This document shows positions 12,475 through 25,087 of a stretch of DNA of 64,000 nucleotides, one piece after another. This DNA comes from Trifolium pratense. Lineage: Eukaryota; Streptophyta; Magnoliopsida; Fabales; Fabaceae. Under the pieces are notes generated by a model. It had not been told where the DNA came from and ran no database searches. It saw only the letters and a program-made list of their open reading frames with translations. The translations under genes and the position numbers were made by a program. Position 1 is the first letter of the stretch, and the number at the start of each line of letters is the position of its first letter. Location: contig NC_060065.1 in assembly GCF_020283565.1 (NCBI RefSeq), positions 24,664,409-24,728,408 of the forward strand, given 5' to 3'.

Positions 12475-14123
12475 TCTTAAAAAACAACAAAATAGTAACA
12501 ACACTCCTAAATCATCAACTACGGCATATGCAATGACAAAAATGTGGTTGTTTGCATCTCCGCCGACAGCAGTCAACAATTGTCCTCCAAAATAACCCTT
12601 TAAAAAACAACCATCCAATCCAATCATAGGTCTGCATCCTTCCTTGAACCCTCTTTTACTAGCATCAAAACATATATACAATCGGTGAAATATTGGCGGC
12701 CCTTCTTGTTGTGGTATATAGTGCTCATTTTCACCGTCGAACCTGGATTCTGGGATAATAACTCATGGCAATAGTCCCATAGCTTAGCATACTGATCAAT
12801 TTCAGATCCCTCGACATTTTGTTTTGCTTGTTTAAGTGATCTATAAATCATACTATCCTCCAAATGTAGATTCATAGTAGTTAATCCTGGATCCCGGAGC
12901 GGAGCGGCCAGCCCCAAAACTGGGATAGCGGCATCCCGGGGAGCGGAATGGCCGGGATGCCGCTATTATTTTTTATTTATTTATAAATTACATAAATAAT
13001 ACTATAAACATATAATTAATGTAAAATTAAACAAACATCTCAAAATCCATAAAACATTCATAAATTAAAAATTAAAAACACAAATCTCAAGTCTACAACA
13101 CCTTCTTCATCTTTGTCAAAAAAAAAAAACACCTTCTTCATCATAAAGTAACTAAAAATTACCAACAAAAGTCAAGCAAAATAAATAAGCAAAAGTCAAG
13201 TCTCCAACACTTAGATTAATAAAGTAACTAAAAATTAAAACTCGAGTTCATCATCAAAGTCTAAGTCTAATCATCCGAGGTTGAAGAAGAAACAACAGAT
13301 GAAGGTTGAAGAAGAAACAGCAGATGAAGGTTGAAGAAGTTTGGATCTTGAGAGTGAGAGAAGATAGTACGATAGCGTGAGAGAAAGAATGAATTGCGGC
13401 TAGGGTTTAGTTAGGAGTAAGTAACAGTTTTAAAGGTAAAAAACCAATTTTACCCTTACTAAAATGAGTGAGATTTCAAAAATGGCCTTTAAAACCCATG
13501 AAAACAAAATCTCAGTCCTAACCCGGGATGGCAACCCGGGACCCGCTCTGCTCCGGTCCACTGGGAACCTGCTGGGATCCCACCGAGAAGCTTAGCTGCG
13601 CCGCTCCATCCCATCCCGTCCCGGCAGAGCTCCGCTCCGCTCTGCTCCACCGGGATCCCACTGGGATCGCCCGGGATTGACTACCATGTGTAGATTATAA
13701 TCCTCTTTCATCAAGTAATAAGCCTCATTATGGCTAAGAGACGGTTGTTGTCTCAATCTCAATTCCAACTTCTCAATAACCCACTTTCTATCAGCCTGAC
13801 TATTCGTGAATGTTCCTGGACATGAGTGAGTTGTATTTTCAAAAGTCTTGATTTGAAAGCTATTTGTTATTCTTTATCCATTTGATTTGTCTTCCAATAT
13901 GGATGGTATAGTCTTTCACAACTTTTTTAAATTCAGCCAAAGTTGCAAACTCCATCTCTACAGCCAACCTAACTTCCCCAAATTGAGCTTCAGCATTGAA
14001 TTGTGGATATATAACTCTCACTGATTCATTCTCTTCATCAGATGAACTAATATGCCCTCTAAGTTCTTCTGAGTGATAAGAGAACCTTCCTCCATCACTT
14101 GTATCATCATCACTTTCAGCCAT
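12475..14123 (-). pseudogene. MuDR-type transposase, N-terminal half, disrupted
   Basis: In minus order: MAESDDDTSDGG start at 14123 and a DNA-binding MURA-like block (FATLAEFKKVVKDY..GRQIKW) to about 13860; a stop after IKNNK; then IKTFENTTHSCPGTF and DRKWVIEKLELRLRQQPSL to 13697; the hAT insertion; then NLHLEDSMIYRSLKQAKQ to about 12700; a one-base frame change; then FDASKRGFKEGCRPMIGLDG and CFLKGYFGGQLLTAVGGDAN, the front of the MULE transposase core with its first acidic residue. The rest of the catalytic core is missing. Family is clear; function is lost. Confidence 0.88.
12873..13688. mobile_element. Non-autonomous hAT-type element nested in the MULE transposase
   Basis: Terminal inverted repeats CATAGTAGTTAATCCTGG (left) and CATGGTAGTCAATCCCGG (right, complemented) are flanked by an exact 8-bp duplication TGTAGATT at 12865-12872 and 13689-13696. 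CA-starting ends and an 8-bp duplication are the hAT signature. The duplicated bases repeat the codons for NLH of the host transposase, which independently confirms the insertion. The termini are unusually GC-rich with many CCCGGGA/GGATCCC motifs that can pair; the middle is AT-rich and codes for nothing recognised. Confidence 0.9.
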
Positions 14124-14843
14124 CTAATATAATATAATGTATAGTATTAACAAGGAGCACAAATTGAGAAAACATTGAGGAGACAAAACAGGGACCACAA
14201 TAGGACCACTATAGAGAGGCAATTGCATAAAAAAGAAACAAATTAGGACCACTATAATACTTAAACAAATTAGGACCACAAAACAACATAAACAATAATA
14301 TAGATGGTAATAATATAAGAGATACAAAAGCTTCAAAATAGCAGCAACATGAATAAGCCAAAAAGGAAGCAACAACAACATGGTTCACGCTAAAACAAAT
14401 TTGGTTCAAGCTAAAACAACATGGTTCATTGCACTAAAAAACACAAATTTCATTCCTGAAAATTAACAAGTGAGAATAAACCCTTACAAATTTATAAAAG
14501 TTAGAACGAAAAACAGTGAAAAATGTACCTTAAAACAACGACGACAACCGGAATTGGAGCGTATAGGTGGCGCTAGGGTTTTCAGATTGAGATGATTTGA
14601 GAGAGTTGATCGAGAAGAGAGATATAAGCGTAAAAGTAGCTTTTGGATATTAGGGTTTTAAAGAACAGTTAACGGAAAATATAACGGAGGACTAAATTGA
14701 TGGATGGAAAATAGTTTAGGGACTAAATTGAAGGATGTGAATATAGTTTAGGGACCTTTTAGTTGGTTTTAATAGTTTAGGAACTAAGTTGGTGAGAGAG
14801 TGATAGTTTAGGGACTAAATTGACTGATTACTCTATATAAATG

Positions 14844-14980
14844 CTAACATGCGCCCAAGGACATATTTTAAGGTGCATTTAATTAACTAATATTCCATTT
14901 AATTTACTTTAAAAATAGTAATAATTAACTTTATTAATTAAAAGATATAGTCCACTATATTTATTATCTATTTAAGATAA
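14844..14980. repeat. Left arm of a split inverted-repeat element
   Basis: About 135 bp here are the reverse complement, with scattered mismatches, of about 20225-20366. Shared blocks are CTAACATG, GGTGCATTTAATTAA, CATTTAATTTACTTT and TTAACTTTATTAATTAAAAG. The pair would be the ends of a roughly 730-bp element once the 4.8-kb Helitron between them is removed. Superfamily unknown. Confidence 0.75.
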
Positions 14981-17900
14981 CTAGTATCCGGACCCGTGCC
15001 AAGCACGGGTAAAAATATATTTATAAAAGAGTTAAACAATTTTTTTATCTCTATAAAAATAAAAATTATTTTTAGATACGGACTTCCATGATATGTATAT
15101 TAATTAATGGGTCATGTTAACTTGTGCCCTAAGGGCACATGTTAAGCTATCTAAATACAAAGAATTAAATATTTAGATAATTGAATATACCACAAGTTCA
15201 ATAAATTTTTTCCACATTTATCTTCTTAACATGTGCCCTTAAGGGCACAAGTTAACATTCTCCTTAATTAATTATCAATTATTCAAGATACCTTGTTAAT
15301 CTTGTTAATAATATATATGCTCTAAAAATAATATTACATGATCGATGATTAATCACTGCAAGATTATATTTTCTTCTCTGGTCTAAAAATATTGATCAGT
15401 TATAAAATAGTATTACTATATAAGAAGAATGCTTATTCAAACTAAATATAAATACACTTGATATATATTCAATGAAAATACTATATAATTGAAATTATGG
15501 TTTTAAAATGAAGTTGCGGATGTAGTAGTTACAATTGTGGTCATTGTCGTTGTTGTGAGGCGCATGGCAGATATGAAATAATTTTATATTTCCACAAATT
15601 ACTCTGGTAGCACCACTGTGACAATACACTATTTCCTCACATATATAGCACAATTTTAGTTTACTTCGTAAATACTAATTGAAAGGTGCTTGAAATACAA
15701 AGTTGAGAAACCGTCAAATGTAAATTTTTTCATTAGATCTAAAGTTGATTGAAATTTGAGTACTAAAATTTAAATTTTTGTGAGAAAATTTGAATAAATA
15801 TAGTTGAAATCGTCTGATGCAGTTGTTGATGTGGCCGCACACGGGATTGAAAATCACGCTGCAATTGCAGTGCGATGCAACTGTAAAGGCTACCATAAGC
15901 AATATTGCGGCACAATTGCGGACGTGGACCGCAATTTGAATCCATGGTCCGAATGGTTATTGCTCTTTTTTATCGTGGTTGTTGGTTGAATAGCAACATC
16001 ACTGCAGAAAAAATATGTTCCGAAAGTCCTGTAAAAAATAACGAATATTAAAATGAATAAAGAATGAGATATAAAAAAAGGTAAAGTAATGGTACTCAAT
16101 AGAGTTAATGGTCTTTTAAGCATAATTAAACTGGAAAAAGGAAAGAAAAAAGAAAGAAAAAGATAAAGTAATGGTACTCAAATATTCAGATTTACACCAT
16201 CTTCAAGTTTGCAAGTCCATAGTGGATAAAAGAAAGAAAAAAAAGGATTTTTATCAACACAACAGGGGCATATCCTATAAATTAATAAGATTATATTTCA
16301 TATGTAATTTCTTTAAATTGTGTAGAGATCCTTATGCAAATATTAATTGGAATTAATGAGTGAAAGAGAGTGCATCACTTGAACTTTGCAAGAGAGAAAA
16401 CTGACCAGACCCAATCATAGTAATCAATCTATATACTAACACTCGTTGGATATCCTCACCATGAAACAACAACATCAAAGCATATAATGAGAACTTAATA
16501 TGTTTAAAAAAAAATAGAACTTAATAAAAATGTCTTTTTAAGTTTGGAAAATATCATAGGCAGTCCTCAGCATTGAACTTAAATATAATAACAGGAAAAT
16601 TTGAAATTGAGTTATGGACAGAATATGAGCAAATTCTTCAAAACGGAAAAAAGAAGAGCCACATCAGACAATGAATAACATTATCATTTGAAATACCATA
16701 CCTTTGAATTTTCCATATCAGTTCATAGCTCTTAATACGCATGCGTGAATTAATATAGTTTTGTGTACTTGTTCTCTGCTTCATTCATTTGCAGTGACAC
16801 ATTGCCACATGAGTTAATATTAATAAGATATTCGTTCAAAGACAAACATCCACAATTTGGGGGTTAAGCAATTGTGGAAAATAAAATGTAGATCGATGAC
16901 ATACAACATTTTAGATAGGGATAATAAAATGGAATTTGCATAAATACATCTAAAGATTATCTGATGTAAACTGGTGTAAACTATCTGATGTAAACTGAAT
17001 GCAGTGAAAATCAGGGGAATGAGAATTGAGCTTAGACACATAAAAATAGTGGTTGAAACTTGAAAGACTAAAGATTTGTCCTAGCATTAACTAATTTCTT
17101 CAACATTTTACCCCTTCATTCCATTTTTCATATGGTGTACATGAGATGATATGAATGTTTCTTAAGATAACAGACATAAAACAATGACTCATATTCTAAC
17201 AGAAATTTTTTCTAGATTCTTATCTAAGGTGACTAAGTTGGTGACTCTTCCTTTTGCAGACTTCAGAGTCTTCCATATCAAGTTTGTAACTTCTTATGTC
17301 ATTACACTATAGTGCAATCAACCAATTGATTTCATATTGAGAGAAAAAACAACACCTACTGTAGTCTTAATTTATGAAGCATATGCATATAATTTGATCA
17401 AAAAGTAATAAAGAACCATAAATGCAAATATAATAACATCAAAACAGAATGCAGAATAAAAAAAATACTTGAAATCAAAACAAAAGGTAAAAAAGAAAAA
17501 TTGAAGAGTATATCCAATATAAAACTAAACAAAGATCATTGTTTGTGGCTTCCTCATTCACAGTCAAATTAACATTCCATTTATAGAACCATAAAACATA
17601 GTAAATAAAAAAGAGGAAGAAACTACTATTTACCATGTGGTCAACACTCTCAAGTCATCAAAGGTAGATCCTACGGGGATCATGCAATAATGGATTCAAC
17701 GAATATTTACTCATATATCTTTTATACTTGATAAATGAAGCCAAATCTGCCACAAAAGATAAAACTTAAAGTATGAAAGAAATGAAAAATAATAGAGGCT
17801 AGTATTCCCATTTGTCAGATGGAATCCTATTTTCCATTTGTATTTCATAAAAAAATGTGGTGTAATCCTACTAAATATATTACCGACAAACCTATACTAA

Positions 17901-19775
17901 TGACCATGTCAATATGATGTGATTTTCAGAGATATACCAATCATAACCAAATCATTTATCCGCATATACATACCAATAATTATTTTTGCAAATGTTGTGT
18001 ATTGCAATCCAAAGAAACTGGGACAAAAGAATATGATGCAAACATACCTTTTCATACTCTTTTCCTTCGTAGCAATGGTAAACTATATAAAAACGCTTTA
18101 ACTCGATTCCTGTAAAAAGATAAATCAAAATTACAGTGACAAGAAGCAAGCAAAAAAGTTGCAGTAAAAGCAAAATGAAAACAAAAAGATTGTCCCTCGT
18201 TTTGTTTATATTAAAATCATATATTAAACTATATACTATTAATCTCAACTTGTAGAACATGGTAAGCTTCTAAATGTGAATGTGGCCGAACATCATTTCA
18301 AATTGTGTGAAAAAGTACAATTATTTGTTTTGTCGGTCAATATATAGTCTAGATGTATAGATTAAAAATGTCCATGTTCCTCAAATAACATCATTGTACC
18401 ATGAAATGTATCAACAAAATGGTTAAAATGGACACCGAGAGTGAGGTATTTAAAAATAGGAACCATAAAAGAACTACCATATGCCAATGACCAACAGTCC
18501 AAATACACCAAGACATGACGATACACATAAATTTGAATGAATAAACCATTATAATCACAGACCTCTTCTTTCAATAATCAATAAATTATGTTACCGGGCC
18601 GAATAGTAAAGCACAATATGTAGATTAATCCTATAAACAAAGCCACACCATTATGCTTCAAAGGAGAAACCCGAATATTAAAATAAAAGATGAAATCAAA
18701 CTGCATTTGTAATCATTAAATTACAAACCAATATATTAAAAATAAAAAATAAGATTCGTTTATTCTAATTCTAATAAACCTTAAAAAAAGAAAAGAAGGG
18801 GAAAACAAACTTGCCTTGATTCCCTGGACCATGATGCATTCCATTCATGTATATGTACCACCACTAAACAGAGATTGGAAAAGCATGGTAACATGCTTAA
18901 TCGATGCTTAATTGTCTATGTACCATTTCATGTCTATCTACCTTCATGTCTAAATTGATGATTAAAATTAGAAAGGGCAAGATGGAAGGGAAAAAAAAGA
19001 CATGCGTTAAAATTGGAACGAAGAAACAAATAATCAGATATTGAAGACAAATACAATTGATTTGATGCAAAGTGCAAACACACCTTTCAAAATCTTTTTC
19101 TTCATAGCAATGGTGAACACAAATATGTAACCTTTAAGTCAATTTATATGACGGGAATAGTTAAAATTACAGAACAAAAAGCACCCCGATTGAAGGAGAG
19201 AAAAAAAACAATTGTAGAAATCAAACAAATCAATAACCAAAGTCGAGATTCTTATGATTCCATACTTCTGAAAACAAAAACACAGAGCGAACAAAATATC
19301 AAAATGAAAACGAAAACATATTCACTTGTTTGTACCGTATGACAAAGCGAACGAAGACGACACATTGGGACTGTGGCGATTTGAGGACTAAGACCGCGCA
19401 AGGAAGACAATGACAGGGAGTGATGTGAGAAGACATGCTGGGGAGGGCGATGCTACAACGTGAAGAGGACAACCACCCTGCGACGTGAGGAGAAGGTGGA
19501 GCGGCGTGAGGACGACGACGGCACTGTGACGGTGCGAGGAGGGAGATGATAAAAAAGAGTGAGAGAGATGAGGAATTTCAATTGCCTCTAGGAGAAAAAT
19601 TGACGGTGGGATGCAAAATTTTAGGCCGAAAAGTATTCCGAATCAATTTCCAATTAAACAATGAGCATTAAAATTCATAATTATATTAAATGTTAGGAAT
19701 GAGGTTGAATTAGGAGAGGAGAGAGAAAGGGAAATAAGTCTGGCTTTTTACATATTATAGATTATAGATTATAGA
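14981..19775 (-). mobile_element. Helitron, minus orientation, 4.8 kb, non-autonomous
   Basis: On the minus strand the 5' terminus is TCTATAATCTATAATC at 19775, preceded by A. The 3' terminus is the hairpin CCCGTGCTTGGCACGGG (plus 14993-15009), a short spacer, and CTAG at 14981, followed by T. TC start, hairpin, CTRR end and an A|T host site are the Helitron pattern. No Rep or helicase frame was found. Content: a small MITE at 15113-15260, a legume-type repeat rich in TTGCGG blocks at about 15500-15950, an imperfect direct repeat (around 18040-18170 and 19075-19190), and a GC-richer block at 19350-19620 near the 5' end that may have been captured. No gene can be named. Confidence 0.82.
15113..15260. 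mobile_element. Small MITE with 30-bp inverted ends
   Basis: The left end ATGTTAACTTGTGCCC continues to a complementary GGGCACATGTTAAG, and the right end mirrors it almost perfectly at 15226-15258. Each end is itself a near palindrome, so the element folds into a double hairpin. A decayed relative appears at about 59705-59915. No clear target duplication. Confidence 0.7.
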
Positions 19776-19783
19776 TTGGAAAG

Positions 19784-20218
19784 ACAAAATATGATATGCT
19801 GCCAAATTTGATTTATGATCACGCGATTGGTAATACGACCATAATTATATGCATCTAATTTTTTTTTTGGTTTGTTAACAATCAGACTTATAGTACTCCT
19901 GATAATAGTTGATTTATGCCAACTTATGATTTTTGCTTTTTTCGGTGAACAAGACTGAGTATTATAGTATTATGTTGTAATGGTAACGATTGTTAGTACT
20001 ATTGCTAATATGTTTTAGAATTTTATAATACTTACTATAATTTATTTTTTTTTCATCTTAAAAAAAAGTTTGAAAAAAAAAGCTTTGTAGCAAAAAAATT
20101 TTGACCAATCACGTGATCATAGATCAAATATTTGGCAATATCTTTCAAAATTTTGAATTTTTTGCGCAAAAAAAAAAAAAAATATAGATCAAGTATTTGG
20201 CAAGTATCATATTTTGCC
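19784..20218. mobile_element. AT-rich MITE-like inverted-repeat element
   Basis: The left end (CAAAATATGATATGCTGCCAAAT..GATCACGCGATTGG) is complementary to two right-hand stretches: one at about 20102-20152 and one at the very end (GGCAAGTATCATATTTTG). It lies between the Helitron left end and the right arm of the split element. It codes for nothing. Borders are approximate. Confidence 0.55.
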
Positions 20219-20224
20219 TATGAA

Positions 20225-20366
20225 TTTTTTTTAAATTGGTAGTAAATATAGTGAACCATATCTTTTAATTAATAAAGTTAATCACTGCTATTTTTAAAGT
20301 AAATTAAATGAGATATTGGTTAATTAAATGCACCATAAAATGTGCCCTTAGGGGCATGTTAGCAGA
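20225..20366. repeat. Right arm of the split inverted-repeat element
   Basis: Complement of 14844-14980. It ends in a short palindrome GTGCCCTTAGGGGCA and GTTAGCAG before a TA-run at 20371. Confidence 0.75.
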
Positions 20367-21221
20367 ACCCTATATATATATATATATTTCCAACGTAATT
20401 AAAACCGAACCGGTCCGGTTGGCATACAAAACCGGATAAAAAACCGGAAAACCGCTCAAGAACCGGTAAAAATCACAAAAATCGGCGGTTCAGACGATTT
20501 TTCGATCTGATGCGTTTAGCCTATTTAATTTTTTTCTTAAAAAAAATAAAAATATACTACTACGCTAATATATTAAAATCGATTACCTCCAAAGTTACTA
20601 ATTTATTCTTATTATTTTTTAATCACGTTGCAAGTTTTATTATCATTTATTGTAATTTCACTAAAAAAATATATAAAAAACTATAGAAAGTTGATATGCT
20701 TAAAAATATGAATAAAACAGAACAATCTTTACATAAAAATAGAAAGAAAAAAATAATAAAAAAATAATAGGAAAAATATAGAAAAGATAAAAAGAAACCG
20801 CATAAAAATAAAAATATAGAAATTATAAAAAAAAAGACAATAGCCTATAAAAAAAACATAAACAATATTTTTCATAAAAAAAACGTAAACAATTTTTTTA
20901 TAAACGAAACATAAACAATATTGAAACAAAGTTCACTACTAATCATTAATAATAATATAATAAAATTAATAAAGTTAATTAGTATCAAACTTACTAAATT
21001 ACCCTAAATATTCCTAATAAAGTTTATAGTTTTTGATTAAATATATACACGGGAACACTCAAAACATAAAAAATTGAATAAATAAGTTTGCAAGAAATAA
21101 TTAACACAATAATTCCTTCAAAAAAAAATTAACACAATAATTCCACTTATATTTTAACAATATTATATAATAAGTTTGAATATATATAGTGACAAACTCA
21201 AATATCTAATAAAAGTCAATG

Positions 21222-21252
21222 GATCGTGCGAATACACGAGTCTTTAAACTAG
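21222..21252 (+). mobile_element. Helitron 3' terminus (second family); body to the left, 5' end not found
   Basis: TCGTGCGAATACACGA forms a 5-bp stem, followed by GTCTTTAAA and CTAG with T as the next base. This is the classical hairpin plus CTRR end. The body lies in the AT-rich stretch 20371-21221, which includes GC-rich ACCGG motifs at 20405-20470 and no recognised gene. Confidence 0.65.
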
Positions 21253-21262
21253 TTAGAGGTTC

Positions 21263-21412
21263 AAAGTGAAACTAATCGATTTGATTGTTTCCTTCTTGAG
21301 ATAAATAATAGAGTCAGTTTATTTAATTTATGTTAGTTTAAAGTGAAACTAATGGATTTGATTGTTTCATTCTTGAGATAAATAACATAGTCAGTTTATT
21401 TAGTTTATGTTA
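21263..21412. repeat. 77-bp tandem duplication
   Basis: AAAGTGAAACTAAT starts at 21263 and again at 21340; the two units match except for a few bases over about 75 bp. Confidence 0.85.
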
Positions 21413-21869
21413 TCATAGAAGCAAGATGCAAGAGAAGGAGGTAGGAAAAAAAATAGTTGGAGAAGAAGAAACAATAACGCACGAAAGAGATGAAGGTGAA
21501 AGTGAGAGAAACAATGGGAGACGGCTAGTTCTCTACTTCATTTTTTTTACGTTGGTTCTCTACTTCATGTTGTATCATTCTCACTTATTTTAGTGTTACT
21601 AGGTTAAAATTTAGGTTTTCATAATAGGTTGGACTTATAAAAGAAGCCAATGGTATTTGATTATTACTATTCTTTTTCTATAATTGATTATTACTAGTAT
21701 TTCTTCCGTTCCAAAAATATAAGTCACTTTAACATTTTTACGTATTAAGGAATTCCTAACTTTTGTGAATGTTGTAAAAAATTATAATGTTTTTCCTCTT
21801 TTACACTTCACCCGGAGGTTATGGACTTCGTCTGTTTCGCTTGCGTGTTTTCATATGAGGCGCTCTACA

Positions 21870-21958
21870 CGCGGTCGAAACTGAGGAAGTCCATCAGCTC
21901 CAACAAACATAATTCTCAAACGACTTTGATAGTTCGTTTTAACAAAACGAACCAACAC
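21870..21958 (+). repeat. Dispersed direct repeat, copy 1
   Basis: About 88 bp starting GGTCGAAACTGAGGAAGTCC recur at 23231-23316 with five or so mismatches, 1.36 kb apart in the same direction. The spacing and orientation would fit LTR fragments or an old segmental duplication. Confidence 0.75.
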
Positions 21959-23230
21959 ATACCCCTTTGAAGATAACCATTTGAAAAGATCAACCATTGT
22001 AAGTTTAAGAGTGCAACCTAAGAGGGAGGTAAATTAGGTTTTAAGACTTTTTGGTTATTTTAGAGATGTTTTGGATTCCTTTTATTTTTCTTGAAAATTA
22101 TGATGAAGGTAAGAACAATATGCAAAAAAATAAAAGAGAGAAGAGAAGAGAAGAAGGACACAAAAGTTTTGTCCTGGTTCCCCTCCTAACCTAAGGGTAC
22201 GTACAGTACCTTCACACCCCGTGAATGATTTCACTATGTTAGAATCTTTGTTACAAGCAATCTTACCCCAAGACCCCCTAACAATCTTTCTAACACACAA
22301 CACAAGATAGCACCCCACTATCTTAACAACAATAATCATCACCAAACTCTATGATGAAATTCTCATACAACACAAACAGAAAGCACCCCACTTTCCCTCA
22401 AACACACTTGTTTCTACAAACTTGGAAAACAACCAACAATACAAAGTTAAGAACGAAGAAATCTATGTATGGCTGTTATCAAATCAATATCACTTTAAAT
22501 AATGGATATATCTTAGTGCTCAGATATGAAAATATAGGTCAAGTTTCACAAGATATATGTTTGAAAGTTTATGAGAAAAGTGACATTGATAATTTAGAAA
22601 ATTTATGAATATGAAAGTTATTTCAATTGTAATGATCACAAATATATTTATAAAGACTTTTAGAAAATTTCAATGAAGCAAGACAACTCTTCAAAAAATC
22701 TTATAATAAAAAGTTATGTTTAAAAAACACAATGGTTCATAAAATATGGATTCTATCCAGGACATATTAAATCGGTTGTTACGGACGGGCAATGTTAAAC
22801 GGTCTGATTTCAAAATTCAAACGTTGCTCTATTTTGGAATTACAAACAACAACAAATCTTTTTAAAACGGTTAACGACCGAACCGATTTAATTGGGGCTG
22901 ACAGATATGTTTCAAAATATCAGTTTTTTATAATTTTAAGAGCTTGCTTCATATGGATTCTTATATTTAACTTAGAAACTTATTTGTAAATTAATTTATA
23001 AAATAATTTATGAGCATTCTAAGTTATATAATTATTAAAAATGATAAATCAAAGATAAAGACCATACTTACAAATATTTTAATACTAAGTTTAATTTTTG
23101 GTCTTCATCTTGTGTTCTCATCTTGAAGCTCATAAGCTTTATTCTTTTGTGATGTGAGTTTGTTATCATTAAAAACCCAGTCAAGTTCAAAAAGGAAATC
23201 TTATTCACAATCTCTCCCTTTTTGATACAT

Positions 23231-23316
23231 GTGGTCGAAACTGAGGAAGTCCATCAGCTCCAACAGCCATAATTCTCAAACAACTTTGATAGTTCATTTT
23301 AACAAAACGATCCAAA
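23231..23316 (+). repeat. Dispersed direct repeat, copy 2
   Basis: Partner of 21870-21958, sharing CATCAGCTCCAACA and CATAATTCTCAAAC. Confidence 0.75.
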
Positions 23317-24059
23317 GAACCAACAATTAGTCACTTTTATGGATATTATTCATAACCTTAGGCCTAGATTCACATCGATGTTGGTCTTTTAAATTTTTTA
23401 AATGATTATCTTGTGTGGGGTCGTTTCCATATAATTTTTTTTAATATAGTTATATAATTAAAATAATATGTTAAAACAATTTATTTTTTTAACACGTGTT
23501 CGAAACATATAATAGTACTATGTGACTCTGCTTTTAAAAGAAATAAAAAGGGAATGAGACTAAATCGATTCTAATTCTAAACTAAAGTGAATTTTCATTA
23601 AAAATAAACAAATAAAAAACGAATAGAATTGAGAACTGTTGCAAAAAAAGAAAACAAAAGAATGGGAACAATTTTTGATGAAATATGTATCATGCGTACC
23701 TTAGAGTACCACACACGAACCTGCATGAAAAAAAAAAAAAAAACTTGGTACTCTGAGGGTACGTACAGGGTGACTACCGTACGCGTACCGGTACCCGGTA
23801 TTCTGTCTAAAATGGAGTACTCGTGTATCATAGATTTAAATTAACAAAATGGGTGCTAAATTTAATGGAACTTACCAAACTAACCCTCATTTGACAAGTT
23901 TTTCTCAAAATAATAATAAATATTAATGATTTTTTTGGTCATAATAGAAAATGTGCATATTGTTAATTTACACCTAAATATCGCACATTGTTATCAGTGA
24001 TTAGATTAATTTTTTTAACAACGATTAAATGTGTTGAGCCTAAAACAGTCATAATTCCA

Positions 24060-25087
24060 TCACCAGCAACATAGCAAGCTCTTGATAATTATCCAGCAGT
24101 AGTAGTAATAATATAACATGAAAAAGTATTAAGATAATCCAATCTCCCACATACAGAATGGGAAAATAACCCCAAAAACAGTCAACGCCAAATTTGTACA
24201 TCTACATTAAAGAGTATATAACCAGTTTGGAACCAAACACAATATTACAACAGCCTAAAGGACCAAAATCATCAAGCCATACAAAACCATCCATAATCTT
24301 TCCAGAGTTAACATCCAGGAAAATGCTCTAAAGTGCAACCTGACAGGAATAGAAAGAGATCACTTTACAAAAATTTCCAACAATCTCTTATGGATCAGGT
24401 ACATTCTGCAATGGAGTGAAAAATCCCCCAAAAAAGGAAATAAAAATCAACACATAATTTTAAACTTTTGAAGTTATTTTATGGAAAGCATAGAGTTCAA
24501 TTAACAGGAGGTTTAGTCACAAAAAAAATATAAAAAATTAATAGGGGGTTAATGGAGGGGAGAGGGAAGTGTTGGGAGGATTATTTTAAGTATTTCATGT
24601 CGGGTTCAATATCTCAAATTTGGTTGGGAGAGGTGGAGGTAAATTTGGAGCAATATCCTCCTAGCTTAAATTTTGCTCCCCTAAAACATTGGGGTGATTT
24701 GGGGCGGGAGTTTCATTATAAAATTTTAACTAACTAAAATATTCTAACATTATCTCACATCATATATTAAAAAGGTGTAAAAAGCAATGTAGCAATTACT
24801 CTCCATTAAAATGTCTCCACTCCAATCCTATAAACCAAACACAATTTCTCATTCAATCCCTCCACAACCATCCACTACCTAGTTTGAACCAAACTACACA
24901 CTTGAACAAGAAATATATTTCATAATTGTTGCATCTGGCTATATCTATCAGTCTGCAAGCATAATTCCCATCCGCTAACAAACTACAAAACAAGTTATTT
25001 AAATGTACATATAGCAGGGACCGAAAGGTGTAAGGGCACACCTGTAGAGGCAGGGTTGATCTGATGAATTGACTCCCCATTAATCTT
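24060..25087 (-). other. Probable 3' exons (alternative end and 3' UTR) of the PHOS32-like gene
   Basis: Two exon-like intervals read cleanly on the minus strand. One is 25042-25087: TTGGTGCAG acceptor, then AAGATTAATGG, then CTACAG|GTGTGC donor. The other starts at 24405 after CATTGCAG and runs into a T-rich 3' UTR-like stretch ending near 24060. If exon 1 is spliced at 27624 (AAAG|GTTAGG), the codon formed is GAA, then GAT, then TAA at 25080-25082, so the protein would end HKKED instead of HKKG. A KD/E-type tail is also found in the Arabidopsis protein. The remainder is untranslated. The intron of about 2.5 kb would hold the TRIM. Inferred, not proven. Confidence 0.5.

Larger units (their letters stand above)
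12162..14833 (-). mobile_element. Mutator-like element with broken transposase and nested hAT element
   Basis: The ends are inverted: GAGTAATCAGTCAATTTAGT at the left and its complement ending at 14833. They are flanked by an exact 10-bp duplication TATATAAATG at 12152-12161 and 14834-14843, the length class expected for MULEs. Both subterminal regions repeat the 'YAGTCCCTAAACTAT' theme. The core codes for pieces of a MuDR-type transposase on the minus strand, disrupted by a stop, a frameshift, an 816-bp insertion and loss of the C-terminal half. The element therefore cannot move by itself. It sits immediately upstream of UBP26, the 5' region that MULEs often hit. Confidence 0.92.
21413..24059. 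other. AT-rich intergenic DNA with scattered repeat fragments
   Basis: No gene recognised. It includes a pair of direct repeats (21870-21958, 23231-23316), a CT/GA-rich stretch with CCTGGTTCCCCTCC at about 22170 that may be retroelement debris, and a GTACC-rich imperfect palindrome at 23695-23820 around a poly-A run. Open frames here are short and without motifs. Confidence 0.55.

Noticed and set aside
22082..22608. Two opposed frames of about 86 codons
   Set aside because: No motif, no splice context, different strands in repeat-like sequence.
23695..23820. GTACC-rich imperfect palindrome as a regulatory element
   Set aside because: Real symmetry but interrupted by a poly-A run, with no neighbouring gene to regulate.
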